A DNA stretch of 64,000 nucleotides, from the NCBI RefSeq assembly GCF_001461825.1, contig NZ_LLZC01000020.1, forward strand, positions 248,001 through 312,000, read 5' to 3'. Shown in pieces: positions 36,145 to 47,023 of this stretch (the first letter of the stretch is position 1; each line of letters starts with the position of its first letter). The translations under genes and the position numbers were made by a program. Origin of the DNA: Bacillus velezensis. GTDB taxonomy: Bacteria; Bacillota; Bacilli; Bacillales; Bacillaceae. The notes beneath the pieces were generated by a model. The model saw only the letters and a list, made by a program, of their open reading frames with translations, was not told the origin of the DNA and made no database searches.

Positions 36145-36888
36145 CTAATCAGCCTCTTTTTGCCGGATCATTTGATTAATGGCCCTGAGCTCCGGATCAC
36201 TATTCAGCAGATGGATCAATTCTCTTGCCGGAATATCAGGACGCGAGCCCGCTTTTACGTACAGCTCGCGGGCCAGCCTGTAGTCCTCTTCTGTATCGAC
36301 GGTCAGCCGCAAGTGAGGAGCCCGGAGTTCCTGCGGGGGCTCAGGAAAGAGAAGCCGGTACTTCTCAGAGGATTCTCTTATTAAAAGCGTGACATGCTCC
36401 TGATATTTGTCCGCCAGCGTTTTGTCGGCATTGATCTCTGTTAAAAGGCGCGCGTTTACCGCCTCGCCGCCGATGCCGAGCGGTGTACCGCAAATATACG
36501 TGTAGTCTGCGTGCTGATCTAAATGCGATTGAATCAGAAAATCAAGCAGCGAAGGGTCGACAAACGGGTTATCCCCCGTCAGTCTGACTGCGATGTCCGG
36601 TTTTACTCGTTCGATGACTTGTGCAAACCGGTCAAGCACGCGCTGCTCGCTGCCGCGGTGCACACGGTAGTTCTTGCTGAGGCAGTGCGCAGACAGAATG
36701 TCGTCGGTCTTGCTGTCAGACGAGGCGACGATCAGATTATCCCGCGATTGATCATAATACGCGCTTTGCCGAACCCTTTTGACAATCATATCGAGGATCG
36801 TATACCCGCCGATCGGTTTCAGCACTTTACCGGGAAGACGCCCGCTTCCCATCCGCGCCTGAATGATAAACAAAATGTCAGTCATCAT
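36145..36888 (-). CDS. spsF: SpsF, cytidylyltransferase-like protein
   Basis: 247 residues beginning MMTDILFIIQARMGSGRLPGK, the nucleotide-binding start of the CMP-sugar synthetase (NeuA/PseF) superfamily, followed by RLTGDNPFVDPSLLD. It probably activates the acidic sugar made by SpsE. It overlaps spsE by 11 nt. Confidence 0.92.
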   Translation of the reverse strand: MMTDILFIIQARMGSGRLPGKVLKPIGGYTILDMIVKRVRQSAYYDQSRDNLIVASSDSKTDDILSAHCLSKNYRVHRGSEQRVLDRFAQVIERVKPDIAVRLTGDNPFVDPSLLDFLIQSHLDQHADYTYICGTPLGIGGEAVNARLLTEINADKTLADKYQEHVTLLIRESSEKYRLLFPEPPQELRAPHLRLTVDTEEDYRLARELYVKAGSRPDIPARELIHLLNSDPELRAINQMIRQKEAD

Positions 36889-37999
36889 ATGGGCTGCCTT
36901 TCGTCAAAAGGTCATCCCAAGTGATGCCCGTGTCGGCGGGGATATCCCTGACCGCACGCGCGCCGTCAGTTAAAAGCTCAAAATATCTCGGGTGGAGCCC
37001 CTGCGGTTTTTGGCCGGGACGAAGGACGGCAAGGTTTTCCGCCGTAAAACATTCGCCTTTTTGAATCGGCGCTGTTGAAAAAATGCCTCTGTAAGCGAAC
37101 CTTCTGATATCCCCTTCAATCGGTGTCGTCGTTTTATGGGAGCTTCCCGACAGCACTTCCGGAACCGGAGCGTGATGCCCCTGCCGCAGCTCCGCTTCAA
37201 CTGAGCGGATCGCCGCAACCATTTCTTTTAATTCATCCGGATTGAGGGCGAAGGAGTGATCGGCACCGGGCAGGTTTTTATCGATCGTAAAATGCTTTTC
37301 AATCAGTTTCGCTCCGAGCCTGACAGCCGCGCACGGCACATCATACGGATGGGCGCTGTGATCGGAGAAACCGATCACAGCATCCGGGAATGCGGCGGCA
37401 AGCATGGGAATGACGCTCAGATTGCTGTATTCAGGCGGCGCGGGATATTTCGCCACACAATGCATGATCGCAATTTCTGTGTTCCCCTCGCCGGTAATGG
37501 TTTGATAAGCCTCCTGAATATCTGAAATATCAGCGCCCGCGGTGGAAAAAATAATCGGGGTCTTCAGCCCCGCGACATATTTCAATAACGGCAGATGGTT
37601 CAGCTCGTAGGAGGCGATTTTAAAGGCTGAAGGGGAAGTCGCATACAGTAAGTCGGCAGAGCCTTCGTCACATACTGTGCTTAAAAACAGCACGCCTTTT
37701 TTCTTACAATATTCAAGCAGCGGTTCGATCCACTCGGCGGGCATTTCCATTGATTGCACCAAAGAAAAAATAGAGACGTTTTTTCCCGCAGCGGTTTTGT
37801 ACAAGCCGGGGTCTTTCTGATACATTTTGTCAGCCTGAAACATTTGGAACTTGACCGCGTCCGCGCCGGCCTCACTGGCCGCATCTATCAATTCAAACGC
37901 CTGGCTCAGTTTTCCGTCATGATTAATTCCGGCTTCGGCGATGATGAATACGGGCGAACCTTCGCCGATTGACTTCGTTCCGATTTTGCATGATGCCAT
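36878..37999 (-). CDS. spsE: SpsE, sialic/pseudaminic acid synthase-like protein
   Basis: 373 residues from the ATG at 37999, where GGAGGCGG gives the ribosome site; an eight-codon upstream extension lacks one. The NeuB TIM barrel (to about 280) has FIIAEAGINHDGKL, DAVKFQMFQADKMY and GFSDHSAHP. A C-terminal SAF antifreeze-like domain (RGIFSTAPIQKGECFTAENL) follows. The family condenses phosphoenolpyruvate with an amino-sugar to give a nonulosonic acid. It overlaps spsD by one base. Confidence 0.95.
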   Translation of the reverse strand: MASCKIGTKSIGEGSPVFIIAEAGINHDGKLSQAFELIDAASEAGADAVKFQMFQADKMYQKDPGLYKTAAGKNVSIFSLVQSMEMPAEWIEPLLEYCKKKGVLFLSTVCDEGSADLLYATSPSAFKIASYELNHLPLLKYVAGLKTPIIFSTAGADISDIQEAYQTITGEGNTEIAIMHCVAKYPAPPEYSNLSVIPMLAAAFPDAVIGFSDHSAHPYDVPCAAVRLGAKLIEKHFTIDKNLPGADHSFALNPDELKEMVAAIRSVEAELRQGHHAPVPEVLSGSSHKTTTPIEGDIRRFAYRGIFSTAPIQKGECFTAENLAVLRPGQKPQGLHPRYFELLTDGARAVRDIPADTGITWDDLLTKGSPYDD

Positions 38000-38862
38000 C
38001 AGTCCGCCTCCTTCCCGGGCCACACATGATAGTAGTAATAGGACGCATCCGCTTTAAATCCCATTCTTTCATACAGGCGGATGGCTCTTACATTGTGGAG
38101 CTGCGTTCCCGCTGATACAGTCTTATGCTGAAAGCGCAATGATTGTTCAATCACGTGCGCCGCTAAATGGAATCCCGCTCCTTTTCCTTCAAAGCCTGGC
38201 TTTACCGCCATCAGATCAAGGACGAATTCATCGCCTTTAGACAGCCCCTGAACAAAGCCCACGGTCTCTCCCTTATATGTGGCGGCGAATTGTAACGAAG
38301 CTCTGCCTCCCGCGTTATTCCGCGCCCACTCTTCAAACAGGCGGTTTGCACTTTCATAGCTGAGGCGGGGATCTTGGTAATACCTGCTTTTTGTAAAGGC
38401 GTCGCGGGCCAGCCGGCTGATCGCTTCCATGTCGCCGGGTCCGGCTTCTGTAATCTCAAACGGCGGCGTGCTGTTATATACACGCACCGGGCTGACGAGC
38501 TTGAGCAGACTCCCTACAAAATAAGCGTTCGGAAGCTGCTGAACGACCTGCATCGCGCCGATATCTTCAGCCGGTATTTTAATAAATATAAAATCAGTGC
38601 CTGCCGCCCGCCTTGCCGCGTAAAATTCCTGAAACAGCCTTTTGAGCTGACCGGTGCTGTTTGCGGCTGCAAGCTTCACATTGATGATATTTTTTCGGAA
38701 CAATTGACTTTCCCACGAAGAGTTTTCATATAAAATCACGCCTTGAAGGCTGTTTTCTTCCAATAAACAGAGCGACGATTCATAGGCTTCCGGCTGGATG
38801 CCCTTCTGATGCAGGAAGGCATGAATCATGTCCTGAGCAAGATTTTCCCTCAGTCTGTACAC
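37999..38862 (-). CDS. spsD: SpsD, GNAT N-acetyltransferase
   Basis: 287 residues. The C-terminal half is a GNAT domain with FVLDLMAVKPGFEGKGAGFHLAAHVI (acetyl-CoA loop) and RAIRLYERMGFKAD. It probably N-acetylates the aminosugar made by SpsC, analogous to PseH or WecD. It lies directly between spsC and spsE with no gaps. Confidence 0.93.
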   Translation of the reverse strand: MYRLRENLAQDMIHAFLHQKGIQPEAYESSLCLLEENSLQGVILYENSSWESQLFRKNIINVKLAAANSTGQLKRLFQEFYAARRAAGTDFIFIKIPAEDIGAMQVVQQLPNAYFVGSLLKLVSPVRVYNSTPPFEITEAGPGDMEAISRLARDAFTKSRYYQDPRLSYESANRLFEEWARNNAGGRASLQFAATYKGETVGFVQGLSKGDEFVLDLMAVKPGFEGKGAGFHLAAHVIEQSLRFQHKTVSAGTQLHNVRAIRLYERMGFKADASYYYYHVWPGKEAD

Positions 38863-40032
38863 CTAATCAGCCCCTTTGACGATATCCGTAACGGCTGCAA
38901 TGACGTATTCAACGTCGTCATCTGTCATTGACGGATAAAGAGGGAGTGACACGGTGCGGTGATAATACGCTGCCGCGGCCGGAAAGTCAGTTTCCTTATA
39001 TCCGTACGTTTTTTGATAATACGGATGGAACGGAACCGGAATAAAATGAACACTTGTGCCGATATGATATTGGTCTTTTAAAGCGGAAATCAGATCGTTC
39101 CGGCTGACCCCGGCCTCCTGCTCCTCTATTTGAAGAACATACAGATGCCATGCATGCCGTCCGTCATCACTGACATGCGGGATGGTCAGCCCTTTCATGT
39201 GTCTGAAGGCGTCTTGGTAGCGGCTCGCAATGTCGGCTCTTCTTTGCTGCATGCTGTCAATCCGTTTCAGCTGATGAAGCCCAAGCGCTGCCTGAAGATC
39301 AAACATATTCATTTTATAGCCGGGCGTTTCGACCTCGTAGTACCAGCTTCCGTTTGAAGAATAGCGGTTCCACGCGCCTTTGCTCATGCCGTGAAGGCTG
39401 AGCACCCTGATCTGATCGGCAAGCCCGTCATCGTCCGTCGTCAGCATGCCGCCTTCACCGGTTGCCAGGTTTTTTGTCGCGTAGAAGCTGAATGCCGTCG
39501 CATCACCGATTGATCCGATCATTTTCTGTTTATAAGTGGTATACACGGCATGTGCGGCATCCTCTAAGACAAATAACTGATGCTTTTCGGCAATGGCCAG
39601 AATCTCATCCATATCACACGACTGGCCGGCGAAATGAACGGGTACAATCGCCTTTGTCCGCGGGGTGACGGCCGCCTCAATTTTTTTAGGGTCCGCATTC
39701 AGCGTAAGCGGATCGATGTCAACAAACACCGGAACGGCGCCTGTGTGCACGATTGTATTGGCTGTAGAACTGAACGTCACGGCAGACGTGATGACCTCGT
39801 CGCCGGGACCGATCCCTTTCGCTTTCAGGGTCAAAAACAAAGCGGCGGTACATGAGTTCAGCGCGATCGCGTGCTTTGCCCCCGTCCATGCGGCAAAGGC
39901 TTTTTCAAACGCCTCTACTTTCGGTCCCTTTGAAAGCCAGCCCGATTCAAGCGTATCAATAACCTCCTGAATTTCGTCCTTCCCGATCATGGGCAATGAA
40001 TAAGGAAGAAAAGCTGATCTTTTTTGCACCAT
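38863..40032 (-). CDS. spsC: SpsC, DegT/DnrJ/EryC1 sugar aminotransferase
   Basis: 389 residues from the ATG at 40032 (GGAGCGC upstream); the open frame continues 43 codons further without a ribosome site. It is PLP-dependent: VLEDAAHAVYTTYK and the PLP-lysine motif FSFYATKNLATGEGG are intact. It transaminates a keto-sugar, probably UDP-linked as in PseC, before acetylation by SpsD. Confidence 0.95.
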   Translation of the reverse strand: MVQKRSAFLPYSLPMIGKDEIQEVIDTLESGWLSKGPKVEAFEKAFAAWTGAKHAIALNSCTAALFLTLKAKGIGPGDEVITSAVTFSSTANTIVHTGAVPVFVDIDPLTLNADPKKIEAAVTPRTKAIVPVHFAGQSCDMDEILAIAEKHQLFVLEDAAHAVYTTYKQKMIGSIGDATAFSFYATKNLATGEGGMLTTDDDGLADQIRVLSLHGMSKGAWNRYSSNGSWYYEVETPGYKMNMFDLQAALGLHQLKRIDSMQQRRADIASRYQDAFRHMKGLTIPHVSDDGRHAWHLYVLQIEEQEAGVSRNDLISALKDQYHIGTSVHFIPVPFHPYYQKTYGYKETDFPAAAAYYHRTVSLPLYPSMTDDDVEYVIAAVTDIVKGAD

Positions 40033-40054
40033 TTTCTTTGCGCTCCTATCTTTT

Positions 40055-41479
40055 TTATGAAGGGTCAACCCGTCTGAAGCTGACTCCGGTTTTTTCCTGA
40101 AGCACTTGGCATAAAGCGGCAAGCGAATCCTGAACCGGGTAGTTCGCGGCGACAAAAGCACGGCGCGCCTGTTCCGCTTTTTGATATTCCGCGGGGCTTT
40201 CGCATATCCGGATTAATTCCTGAGCGAGTGCCTGCGGGTCCTCAAAAACAAATTCTCCAAGTGAATGATAATAAGGGTATCGGCGGGTTCCCGCTGATTT
40301 TCCGATCAGCACGGGCTTTTGAAACAGCATCGCTTCAAGACCGACCGTTGATGTCTGTGTCACCGCAGTGTCAACATACGGGAGAATATCATACAGCTCC
40401 ATCTCTTTTTTGATGATTTTTCCTGCTTTATATTTCCGCAGCACCTGATTGTAAGCATCCAGCTTGTTTTTGCCGATTTCCCACGGATGCGGTTTAATAA
40501 TGAGCTGCATGTTCTTTTGGCCGGCAAGCTTTTCAAGCACGCCCGTATAAAATTCATCAGAAAACGGCTGCGTGGCGATCAGCACCGTCCGCTGTGACGG
40601 GAGAAAAGAAAGTTTGCGGTAAAACGTGTCTTGATCTATCGGCTCTCTTGAGAAAATCTCGTCGAAACGGGGATGCCCCGTGATGATGATTTGTTCATCC
40701 CTGCAGCCTTTTGCTTTATACCACTCCGCTTCATAAGCCCCGAATACAGCCTGATAGTCCGTAAATACGGGCAGAAACGCTTCATCTCCCATGAGCGCTC
40801 CGTGCTGCAGACAGATGCTGACGGCGTTTTTTTTCGCTGACATCAGCGCCAGCACACGGCTGTAAATATCCTCCGCCGTGCCGACTACAACGGCGGAAAT
40901 CTTCTCGGCCGTAAACAAAATATCAACGGCGTCAATCGCTTCAATAAATAATGGAATGTCTTTATACAAACGTTCCTGAAATTCTCTGTTTCCGAAAGCG
41001 GGATGGCTGTGAAGCTCTTTCAAAATGGAATGGGCTTTTTCAATATAAGGGACGGGGTTCCCTTTTTGCCCCATTCCCGTCAGCTCCAATTTGCAGATAA
41101 CGGGCAGCCCGTAATGGTCAGGCAGACTCCATCTGGCCAGTACCGCTGTTTTTGCCGGATCAAACTGCCGGTAGTTTCCCTCGGTGAACCGAAGATGATC
41201 GAAATGCAGAATGACTTTTCCGTTTACCGGTTTCTCATCTGTTTTCTTAATGTTTTGCCTTTTTTGATCATAATATGGCTGTATACCGGCTTCAGGAATA
41301 TGCTGATCAGCCGGACCGAAAAGCTCTGGGTTCTGCTCCATGCTCTCCCGAAGCGCCGGACTGATATATTGATAAAAATTACTGATCAATGCGAGCGGGA
41401 TGTCTTTGTAGCGAAGTGACTGAAAAAGGTCAATATACTGCCGGTACAGCACCCAATAATTCGCTAAGTATGCCGACAA
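40055..41479 (-). CDS. spsB: SpsB, CDP-glycerol/capsule-type glycosyltransferase
   Basis: 474 residues from the TTG at 41479 (AAGGGGTGA upstream), matching the length of B. subtilis SpsB. The C-terminal half resembles CDP-glycerol glycerophosphotransferases: [40 protein letters not shown] and [20 protein letters not shown]. It probably polymerises or caps the spore glycan. It starts 4 bp after spsA. Confidence 0.92.
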   Translation of the reverse strand: MSAYLANYWVLYRQYIDLFQSLRYKDIPLALISNFYQYISPALRESMEQNPELFGPADQHIPEAGIQPYYDQKRQNIKKTDEKPVNGKVILHFDHLRFTEGNYRQFDPAKTAVLARWSLPDHYGLPVICKLELTGMGQKGNPVPYIEKAHSILKELHSHPAFGNREFQERLYKDIPLFIEAIDAVDILFTAEKISAVVVGTAEDIYSRVLALMSAKKNAVSICLQHGALMGDEAFLPVFTDYQAVFGAYEAEWYKAKGCRDEQIIITGHPRFDEIFSREPIDQDTFYRKLSFLPSQRTVLIATQPFSDEFYTGVLEKLAGQKNMQLIIKPHPWEIGKNKLDAYNQVLRKYKAGKIIKKEMELYDILPYVDTAVTQTSTVGLEAMLFQKPVLIGKSAGTRRYPYYHSLGEFVFEDPQALAQELIRICESPAEYQKAEQARRAFVAANYPVQDSLAALCQVLQEKTGVSFRRVDPS

Positions 41480-41483
41480 GCCC

Positions 41484-42281
<798 letters not shown>

Positions 42282-42288
42282 CTACCGC

Positions 42289-42297
42289 TATCATATG
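42289..42297 (-). promoter_or_regulatory. Candidate sigma-K -10 box of the sps operon
   Basis: CATATGATA on the - strand matches the sigma-K -10 consensus CATANNNTA and lies about 35 bp before the spsA start. The -35 AC is not clear. Sigma-K/GerE control of sps is known in B. subtilis; the site is inferred. Confidence 0.45.
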
Positions 42298-42503
42298 TTC
42301 ATTATGCGGAAGATGCGATAGGAATACAGACTATTATGTGAAAAGTCAGCATTGCGCGCACAAAAAAAGCCGGCTCTGATGTCCGGACTCATTGGAGCGT
42401 ATTTTCTTTTTTCGCATAAATCTTTCTGCGGGCTCATATGGTGGAATAGATAAAAACAGCAGCTTCTCTGTCGGCTGTCTGATACTTGTCAGGAGGTTTC
42501 AGC

Positions 42504-42623
42504 ATGAAGAGGTTTTCATCAAAGGAGGAACAATATGAAACCGAAAAAGAATCAATATCAGCAAATGCAAGGGATGGGGATGGGAATGGATATGCAAGGA
42601 TACCAGCCGCAGCTCGGGCCTAA
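42504..42623 (+). CDS. Possible 39-aa upstream ORF overlapping gerQ in another frame
   Basis: An ATG at 42504 has an excellent ribosome site (AGGAGG, 8 nt upstream), as good as the one for gerQ. It reads MKRFSSKEEQYETEKESISA and onward, ends at 42623 inside gerQ, and is out of frame with it. It could be a translated leader affecting gerQ expression, or chance. No homologue is known to me. Confidence 0.3.
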   Translation: MKRFSSKEEQYETEKESISANARDGDGNGYARIPAAARA

Positions 42624-43131
42624 TCCTTATCCGCAGCCTCAGGGCGGCCAAGGATCGCAAATGATGCCGATGCAGCAGCAAATGACAATGCCGATGCAGC
42701 AAGGCCAGCAGGGCTTCGGCGGGGGGTTTCCCGGCCAGCCGCAGCAGCAGGGCCAGCAGGGCTTCGGCGGGGGGTTCCCCGGCCAGCCGCAGCAGCAGGG
42801 CGGCGGCAGCTTTCAGATTCCGTCAGGTCCATCATCGTCACAAAACGTTCCCGGCATGCTGCCGATTGAAGAGTCATACATTGAAAATATTCTGCGGTTG
42901 AACCGGGGCAAAACGGCGACGATTTATATGACATTTGAAAACAGCAAAGAATGGAATTCAAAGATTTTCCGCGGTGTGATTCAGGCGGCGGGACGTGACC
43001 ATATCATCATCAGCGATCCGAAAACGGGCACCCGCTATCTGCTTCTGACCATTTACCTTGATTACATCACGTTTGATGAGGAAATCGCTTATACTTATCC
43101 GTACTCCATGTCTTCTTATTCTCCGAGATAA
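42535..43131 (+). CDS. gerQ: Spore coat protein GerQ
   Basis: 198 residues (about 181 in B. subtilis). The N-terminal 95 residues are low-complexity Gln/Gly/Met/Pro with lysines near the start, the region cross-linked into the coat by transglutaminase Tgl. The C-terminal domain from about residue 100 (LPIEESYIENILRLNRGKTA and GVIQAAGRDHIIISDPKTG) is the conserved part. GerQ holds the cortex-lytic enzyme CwlJ in the spore coat. An exact 16-residue duplication makes this copy longer. The ATG follows AAAGGAGG. Confidence 0.95.
   Translation: MKPKKNQYQQMQGMGMGMDMQGYQPQLGPNPYPQPQGGQGSQMMPMQQQMTMPMQQGQQGFGGGFPGQPQQQGQQGFGGGFPGQPQQQGGGSFQIPSGPSSSQNVPGMLPIEESYIENILRLNRGKTATIYMTFENSKEWNSKIFRGVIQAAGRDHIIISDPKTGTRYLLLTIYLDYITFDEEIAYTYPYSMSSYSPR
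42703..42798 (+). repeat. Tandem 48-bp repeat inside gerQ (two copies)
   Basis: Two nearly identical 48-bp units encode the 16-residue peptide GQQGFGGGFPGQPQQQ twice. They differ by a T/C change in the FPG part. This is likely a site of length variation between strains. Confidence 0.9.
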
Positions 43132-43132
43132 A

Positions 43133-43177
43133 TCAAAAAGCCAATCGCTCACTTGACAGAGGATTGGCTTTTTTTCT
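43133..43177. terminator. Bidirectional terminator between gerQ and ywdK
   Basis: AAAGCCAATC / GATTGGCTTT stem with an A-run before and T-run after, between convergent genes. Confidence 0.88.
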
Positions 43178-43549
43178 TTATAAATATTTGACGGCCGCGA
43201 CGATAATCATAATCCAAGAGATGATAAACGCCACGCCGCCGAGCGGTGTAATCGCGCCGAGAATGGAAATCTGCGTCACGCTCAATACGTACAAGCTTCC
43301 TGAAAACAGAACGATGCCCGCAAACATCAGCCAGCCCGCAACAGAAACGCTTGCTGCGCCAGAGAGCTTTTCGGCCAAAAACGCGACAGCCAGAAGACCG
43401 AGCGCGTGATACATATGATATTGCACGCCTGTGTGCCACACCTGCAAATATTTATCGGGGATTTTCCCTTCAAGCCCATGCGCGCCGAAAGCGCCCAGCG
43501 CCACGGCCAATAAAGCGTTAATCGCACCAAGAATAATAAACACTTTCAT
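43178..43549 (-). CDS. ywdK: DUF423 membrane protein YwdK
   Basis: 123 residues, four transmembrane segments, with the DUF423 start [24 protein letters not shown] and the later [13 protein letters not shown]. Function unknown. It is well conserved across Bacillus at this place. Confidence 0.92.
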   Translation of the reverse strand: MKVFIILGAINALLAVALGAFGAHGLEGKIPDKYLQVWHTGVQYHMYHALGLLAVAFLAEKLSGAASVSVAGWLMFAGIVLFSGSLYVLSVTQISILGAITPLGGVAFIISWIMIIVAAVKYL

Positions 43550-43612
43550 CTATTTTTCTCCCGCCTTTTCGTTAAAGTTTCCAATTCAATCATAACCCAA
43601 CATCGGCAAAAT

Positions 43613-44932
43613 TCAACGTCCGTCATCCGATGACACGAGATTGTCGGATTTTTTCTTTTTGATAAGCTGGATTCGGTCAATCGCTATCGCCAGCAGCGTC
43701 CCGAGCACAAGGCCGTTGCTTAAGAGCGAAATCAGGATCGGGTGCATCCCTGATAACGCGCTCTCCGGCACAAACATTACGCCGACCCCCGTCAGGAGCG
43801 CCAGACCGATAATGGAGCGGATTCGTTTTTGCTCCGCTTTCTCATAAGAGTCAAACTCCGTAAAGGCAAGACCCGCCATCGTGGAGAAAACGACGAAGTT
43901 TACCGCAAAGCCGACCGGTGAGGGCAGACTCGCAAACGCATTCATAAATAGCGGGATCATACTGATGATCATGACAAATACACTTCCCAAAAGAAACGGC
44001 TTTTTCGAAGGAAGCTTCGTCGTCTCAATAAAACCGGCCGCCCCTGAAATCGGTACAGGCGCAATGCCCCCTGACAGTCCGCTCAAGAGGTGGCTGATCG
44101 AAGCCGCAAACCCAGCCGGACGCTCACGCCGCTTCCCAACGGTGCCGCCGAATTTTTTCACCGCCGCTTCTACAACCCGGATGCTCGCGAGCATGTTGAC
44201 AATCAAAAGCACGGTAATGAAGAGTGACGTAATGATCAGGCCGCTGTCAAACACGGGTTTTCCAAACGGAAAAAGAGCCGGCAGCTGAATCACGCGGTCC
44301 GGTATTTGAATCGGTTTGGCAGCGCCGAAGACGGCGAATAAGATCCATCCGCCGGCAAGCGAAAGGAGAATCGCATACTGTCTTAAGAACGTAACATTCG
44401 ATCGGGACATGATGAACATCGCCGCCGTCACAACCATGGCGAGCCCGAATACAAGGCCGTCGACGCTGTTTTTTAAATAGCCGATGCCTAAAAGGCCTTT
44501 CACAATCGGCTGACTCAGCTGCATGACCAACAGCAGCAGATACACACCGGTCACAACCGGCGTAAACAGCACGGCCAGCCGTTCAATCACTTTAAAAAGG
44601 CTGAACAAAAAGAAAAAGACAGCGCTTAATAACAGCGCCCCCTGCAGCGCCCGCAGCGTCTCGCCGAATGTCGCAAACACCGTGCCCGTCAGTCCGCCGT
44701 AAATCGTATATACGCCCCACCATAAGCCTGCCGGGCTTTCATTAATCGGCAGACGATGTCCCTGGAGACATTGGATGACCGCGGCGACGCCAAGCACAAA
44801 AAATGTGCTCTGAATCAATGCGGCAGAATCGGCATGGTTCAAGTGAAATGATTGTGCGATGGCGACAGGAACTACAATCGCAGCCGCAATCATAAATGCC
44901 GTCCATTGCAAACCCCCGAGTATCAGTTTCAA
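43613..44932 (-). CDS. ywdJ: Nucleobase:cation symporter-2 family permease YwdJ
   Basis: 439 residues from the TTG at 44932, nine bases after AGGAGAGG; a TTG at 44941 touches that site. It has about 12-14 transmembrane segments of the uracil/xanthine permease family, with SGLSGGIAPVPISGAAGFIE in the substrate region. The specific substrate is not known. It precedes ung in the opposite transcription order (ung, ywdI, ywdJ), which is suggestive of uracil-related metabolism but not proof. Confidence 0.88.
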   Translation of the reverse strand: MKLILGGLQWTAFMIAAAIVVPVAIAQSFHLNHADSAALIQSTFFVLGVAAVIQCLQGHRLPINESPAGLWWGVYTIYGGLTGTVFATFGETLRALQGALLLSAVFFFLFSLFKVIERLAVLFTPVVTGVYLLLLVMQLSQPIVKGLLGIGYLKNSVDGLVFGLAMVVTAAMFIMSRSNVTFLRQYAILLSLAGGWILFAVFGAAKPIQIPDRVIQLPALFPFGKPVFDSGLIITSLFITVLLIVNMLASIRVVEAAVKKFGGTVGKRRERPAGFAASISHLLSGLSGGIAPVPISGAAGFIETTKLPSKKPFLLGSVFVMIISMIPLFMNAFASLPSPVGFAVNFVVFSTMAGLAFTEFDSYEKAEQKRIRSIIGLALLTGVGVMFVPESALSGMHPILISLLSNGLVLGTLLAIAIDRIQLIKKKKSDNLVSSDDGR

Positions 44933-44950
44933 GTCAATCAACCTCTCCTG

Positions 44951-45277
44951 TTAAAAATCGAAAATGGAATCCCCGTTTCCGTCTTCCTCATGTTCGTCTT
45001 TCGCTTTTTTCTGATATTGGTTCAGCCCGGCGCTGCCCATCATTTTTTCAAGCAGCAGCGGGTCTGTCGAAGGAGACGCGGAAGGTTTCGGCGCCGCTTT
45101 CGGAATCGGATTCTGCACAGGCTCCGGAGCGGTGTGCGTCTGAGTGCCGAGCACGACATCACACAGAGAGCGGATGGCGGCCGCGTGCATTTTGACTTCC
45201 TCGGTGCGGGTCGCTGTTTTCGCCTGCCTCAGTTCTTCTTCCATCTTCTGAATCAAAGCAGAGATATGTATGTTCAT
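44951..45277 (-). CDS. ywdI: DUF5327-type protein YwdI
   Basis: 108 residues from the ATG at 45277 (CTGGAGG upstream); an upstream extension to 45391 lacks a ribosome site. It begins MNIHISALIQKMEEELRQAK, a helical part containing the conserved AAAIRSLCDVVL. A Pro/Ala-rich linker and an acidic tail ending DGNGDSIFDF follow. Function unknown. Confidence 0.85.
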   Translation of the reverse strand: MNIHISALIQKMEEELRQAKTATRTEEVKMHAAAIRSLCDVVLGTQTHTAPEPVQNPIPKAAPKPSASPSTDPLLLEKMMGSAGLNQYQKKAKDEHEEDGNGDSIFDF

Positions 45278-45433
45278 GAGTAAATCCTCCAGCAGTAATT
45301 TGTCTTCTTCCTGCATTTTATCAAATTTCTGAGTGAATCGCAGAATTGAGTTTGTTATTTTTTCTGACGGCATACCGCCCGGAACGTCCAAAAAGACGCT
45401 TCCGCCGGGCGGAAGCGCCTCAAAAAAAAACGT

Positions 45434-46117
45434 TTATTGCGGCAGGTCGGGGATGCACCAATCGATCGGCTGCTCCCCCATTTTTTCAAGGGCGGCGTTT
45501 GTACGGGAAAACGGTCTGCTCCCGAAAAAACCGTTCCTTGCCGAAAACGGGCTCGGATGAGTCGATTCAATAATAATGTGTTTCGATGTGTCTATGCGCT
45601 CTTTTTTCATCTGCGCGTGACGCCCCCACAGGATAAAGACAATCGGCTTCTCTCTTTCATTCACCACATCAATGATGCGGTCGGTGAGCCGCTCCCACCC
45701 CTTGCCTTTGTGGGAATTGGCCTGACCGCGGCGAACCGTAAGCACTGTGTTTAACAAAAGCACTCCCTGCTTCGCCCAGCTGACGAGTGATCCGTGGTTC
45801 GGTACGGAGCAGCCGATATCGTCCTGAAGCTCTATGAAAATATTTTTCAAAGACGGCGGCTGTCTGACCCCGGGCTGAACGGAAAAACTAAGCCCGTGCG
45901 CCTGTCCTGGCCCGTGATACGGGTCCTGTCCGAGAATGACCGCTTTTACATCCTCATAGGGCGTATAATGCAAGGCGTTAAAAATATCATGGCTGTCAGG
46001 ATAAATCGTTTGGCTGCTGTATTCTTGTTTCAGCATTTCTCTCAGCTCTTGATAATACGGTTTGTCAAATTCATCTTTCAGCTGATTCCACCAGCTGTCC
46101 TTTAAAAGCTGTTTCAA
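45434..46117 (-). CDS. ung: Uracil-DNA glycosylase
   Basis: 227 residues from the TTG at 46117 (AAGGGGGAC upstream), matching the family start [13 protein letters not shown]; the longer frame to 46174 overlaps ywdF. Family 1 UDG: the water-activating [18 protein letters not shown], uracil-binding [12 protein letters not shown] and the minor-groove loop [11 protein letters not shown] are intact. It removes uracil from DNA to start base excision repair. Confidence 0.96.
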   Translation of the reverse strand: MKQLLKDSWWNQLKDEFDKPYYQELREMLKQEYSSQTIYPDSHDIFNALHYTPYEDVKAVILGQDPYHGPGQAHGLSFSVQPGVRQPPSLKNIFIELQDDIGCSVPNHGSLVSWAKQGVLLLNTVLTVRRGQANSHKGKGWERLTDRIIDVVNEREKPIVFILWGRHAQMKKERIDTSKHIIIESTHPSPFSARNGFFGSRPFSRTNAALEKMGEQPIDWCIPDLPQ

Positions 46118-46131
46118 ACTGTCCGTCCCCC

Positions 46132-46938
46132 TTATGAACTGTGCAGTCTTGAATGGACGGGCTTTCCGTCCCACACAATGTCAGTCGGCGCCTCCCGCCT
46201 CTTCATGTCCGGCTCTTCAAGAAGAACCGCGAAGTTTTTCGTCGGGAGCTCCCCAAGCCCGTGCTTTTCACTTAACCGGTCTAAGTACCGCTTCCGTTTG
46301 CCGCCGAGATCCGCGGACTGATTGCCGCCTCCCTCAAAAAACGCATATATGACGCTCGCGCAAGGAACACGCTTCACACGGTGCTGTTTCGCGGCGCGCA
46401 AATAAAAGTCCCAGTCCCAATAATTATGGACATCCGGATCAAAATACCCTAACGTGTCATGCAGAGAACGCCTGTACATGCTGCCTGACGGAACGTACGT
46501 GGAAAACACCCGCATATCCGCATAATCCGCCGTATAGGCGAACGGCTTTCGTGACACCGGGTATCTCGTGCCGCCCCGTTCTTCAAATGACACAATTTCC
46601 GCGTCAGAATGGACAAAATCCGCATCAGCAAGTGCAGCCGCCATTCTTTCCAAATGGCCCGGCGTAATGAAATCATCATCATCGCACAGCATGATACAAT
46701 CACCCGACGCTTTTTTCACACCTGCGTTCCGCGCTTCCACATGTCCGGCATTCTGTTCTAAATCAATAATCTGAATCGGCAGATCGCTGTACAGCTGCTT
46801 CGCTTGTTCGACCGATTCCCCGGCATCATTTACGATGATCACTTCATAAGGCTTTATGGTCTGCATGGAAATCGACTCCAGCAGCTCACACAAAGCCGGA
46901 ATCCGGTTATACGTGACTATGACAATTGATATATTCAT
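46132..46938 (-). CDS. ywdF: Glycosyltransferase family 2 protein YwdF
   Basis: 268 residues from the ATG at 46938 (AAGGAGCGGG upstream). The GT-A fold has [20 protein letters not shown] and the metal motif [17 protein letters not shown]. The acceptor is not known; a cell-surface or spore glycan is plausible given the sps genes nearby. The gene lies 14 bp upstream of ung. Confidence 0.88.
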   Translation of the reverse strand: MNISIVIVTYNRIPALCELLESISMQTIKPYEVIIVNDAGESVEQAKQLYSDLPIQIIDLEQNAGHVEARNAGVKKASGDCIMLCDDDDFITPGHLERMAAALADADFVHSDAEIVSFEERGGTRYPVSRKPFAYTADYADMRVFSTYVPSGSMYRRSLHDTLGYFDPDVHNYWDWDFYLRAAKQHRVKRVPCASVIYAFFEGGGNQSADLGGKRKRYLDRLSEKHGLGELPTKNFAVLLEEPDMKRREAPTDIVWDGKPVHSRLHSS

Positions 46939-47023
46939 GACCCGCTCCTTCTGCTTTTTTCTCATGTTCTATTAAAACATAAAGCGGCGGAGAGATCAGG
47001 GGGGATTTTTGATTTCGGCCCAT

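Noticed and set aside
42361-42385. AAAAAAAGCCGGC...GTCCGGAC hairpin upstream of spsA on the - strand
   Set aside because: It resembles a terminator, but no - strand gene ends there and the pairing is imperfect; left unassigned.
42703-42798. Repeat considered as a CRISPR-like or mobile repeat
   Set aside because: Only two adjacent copies, in frame inside gerQ and coding for a Gln/Gly-rich peptide; it is a coding tandem duplication.
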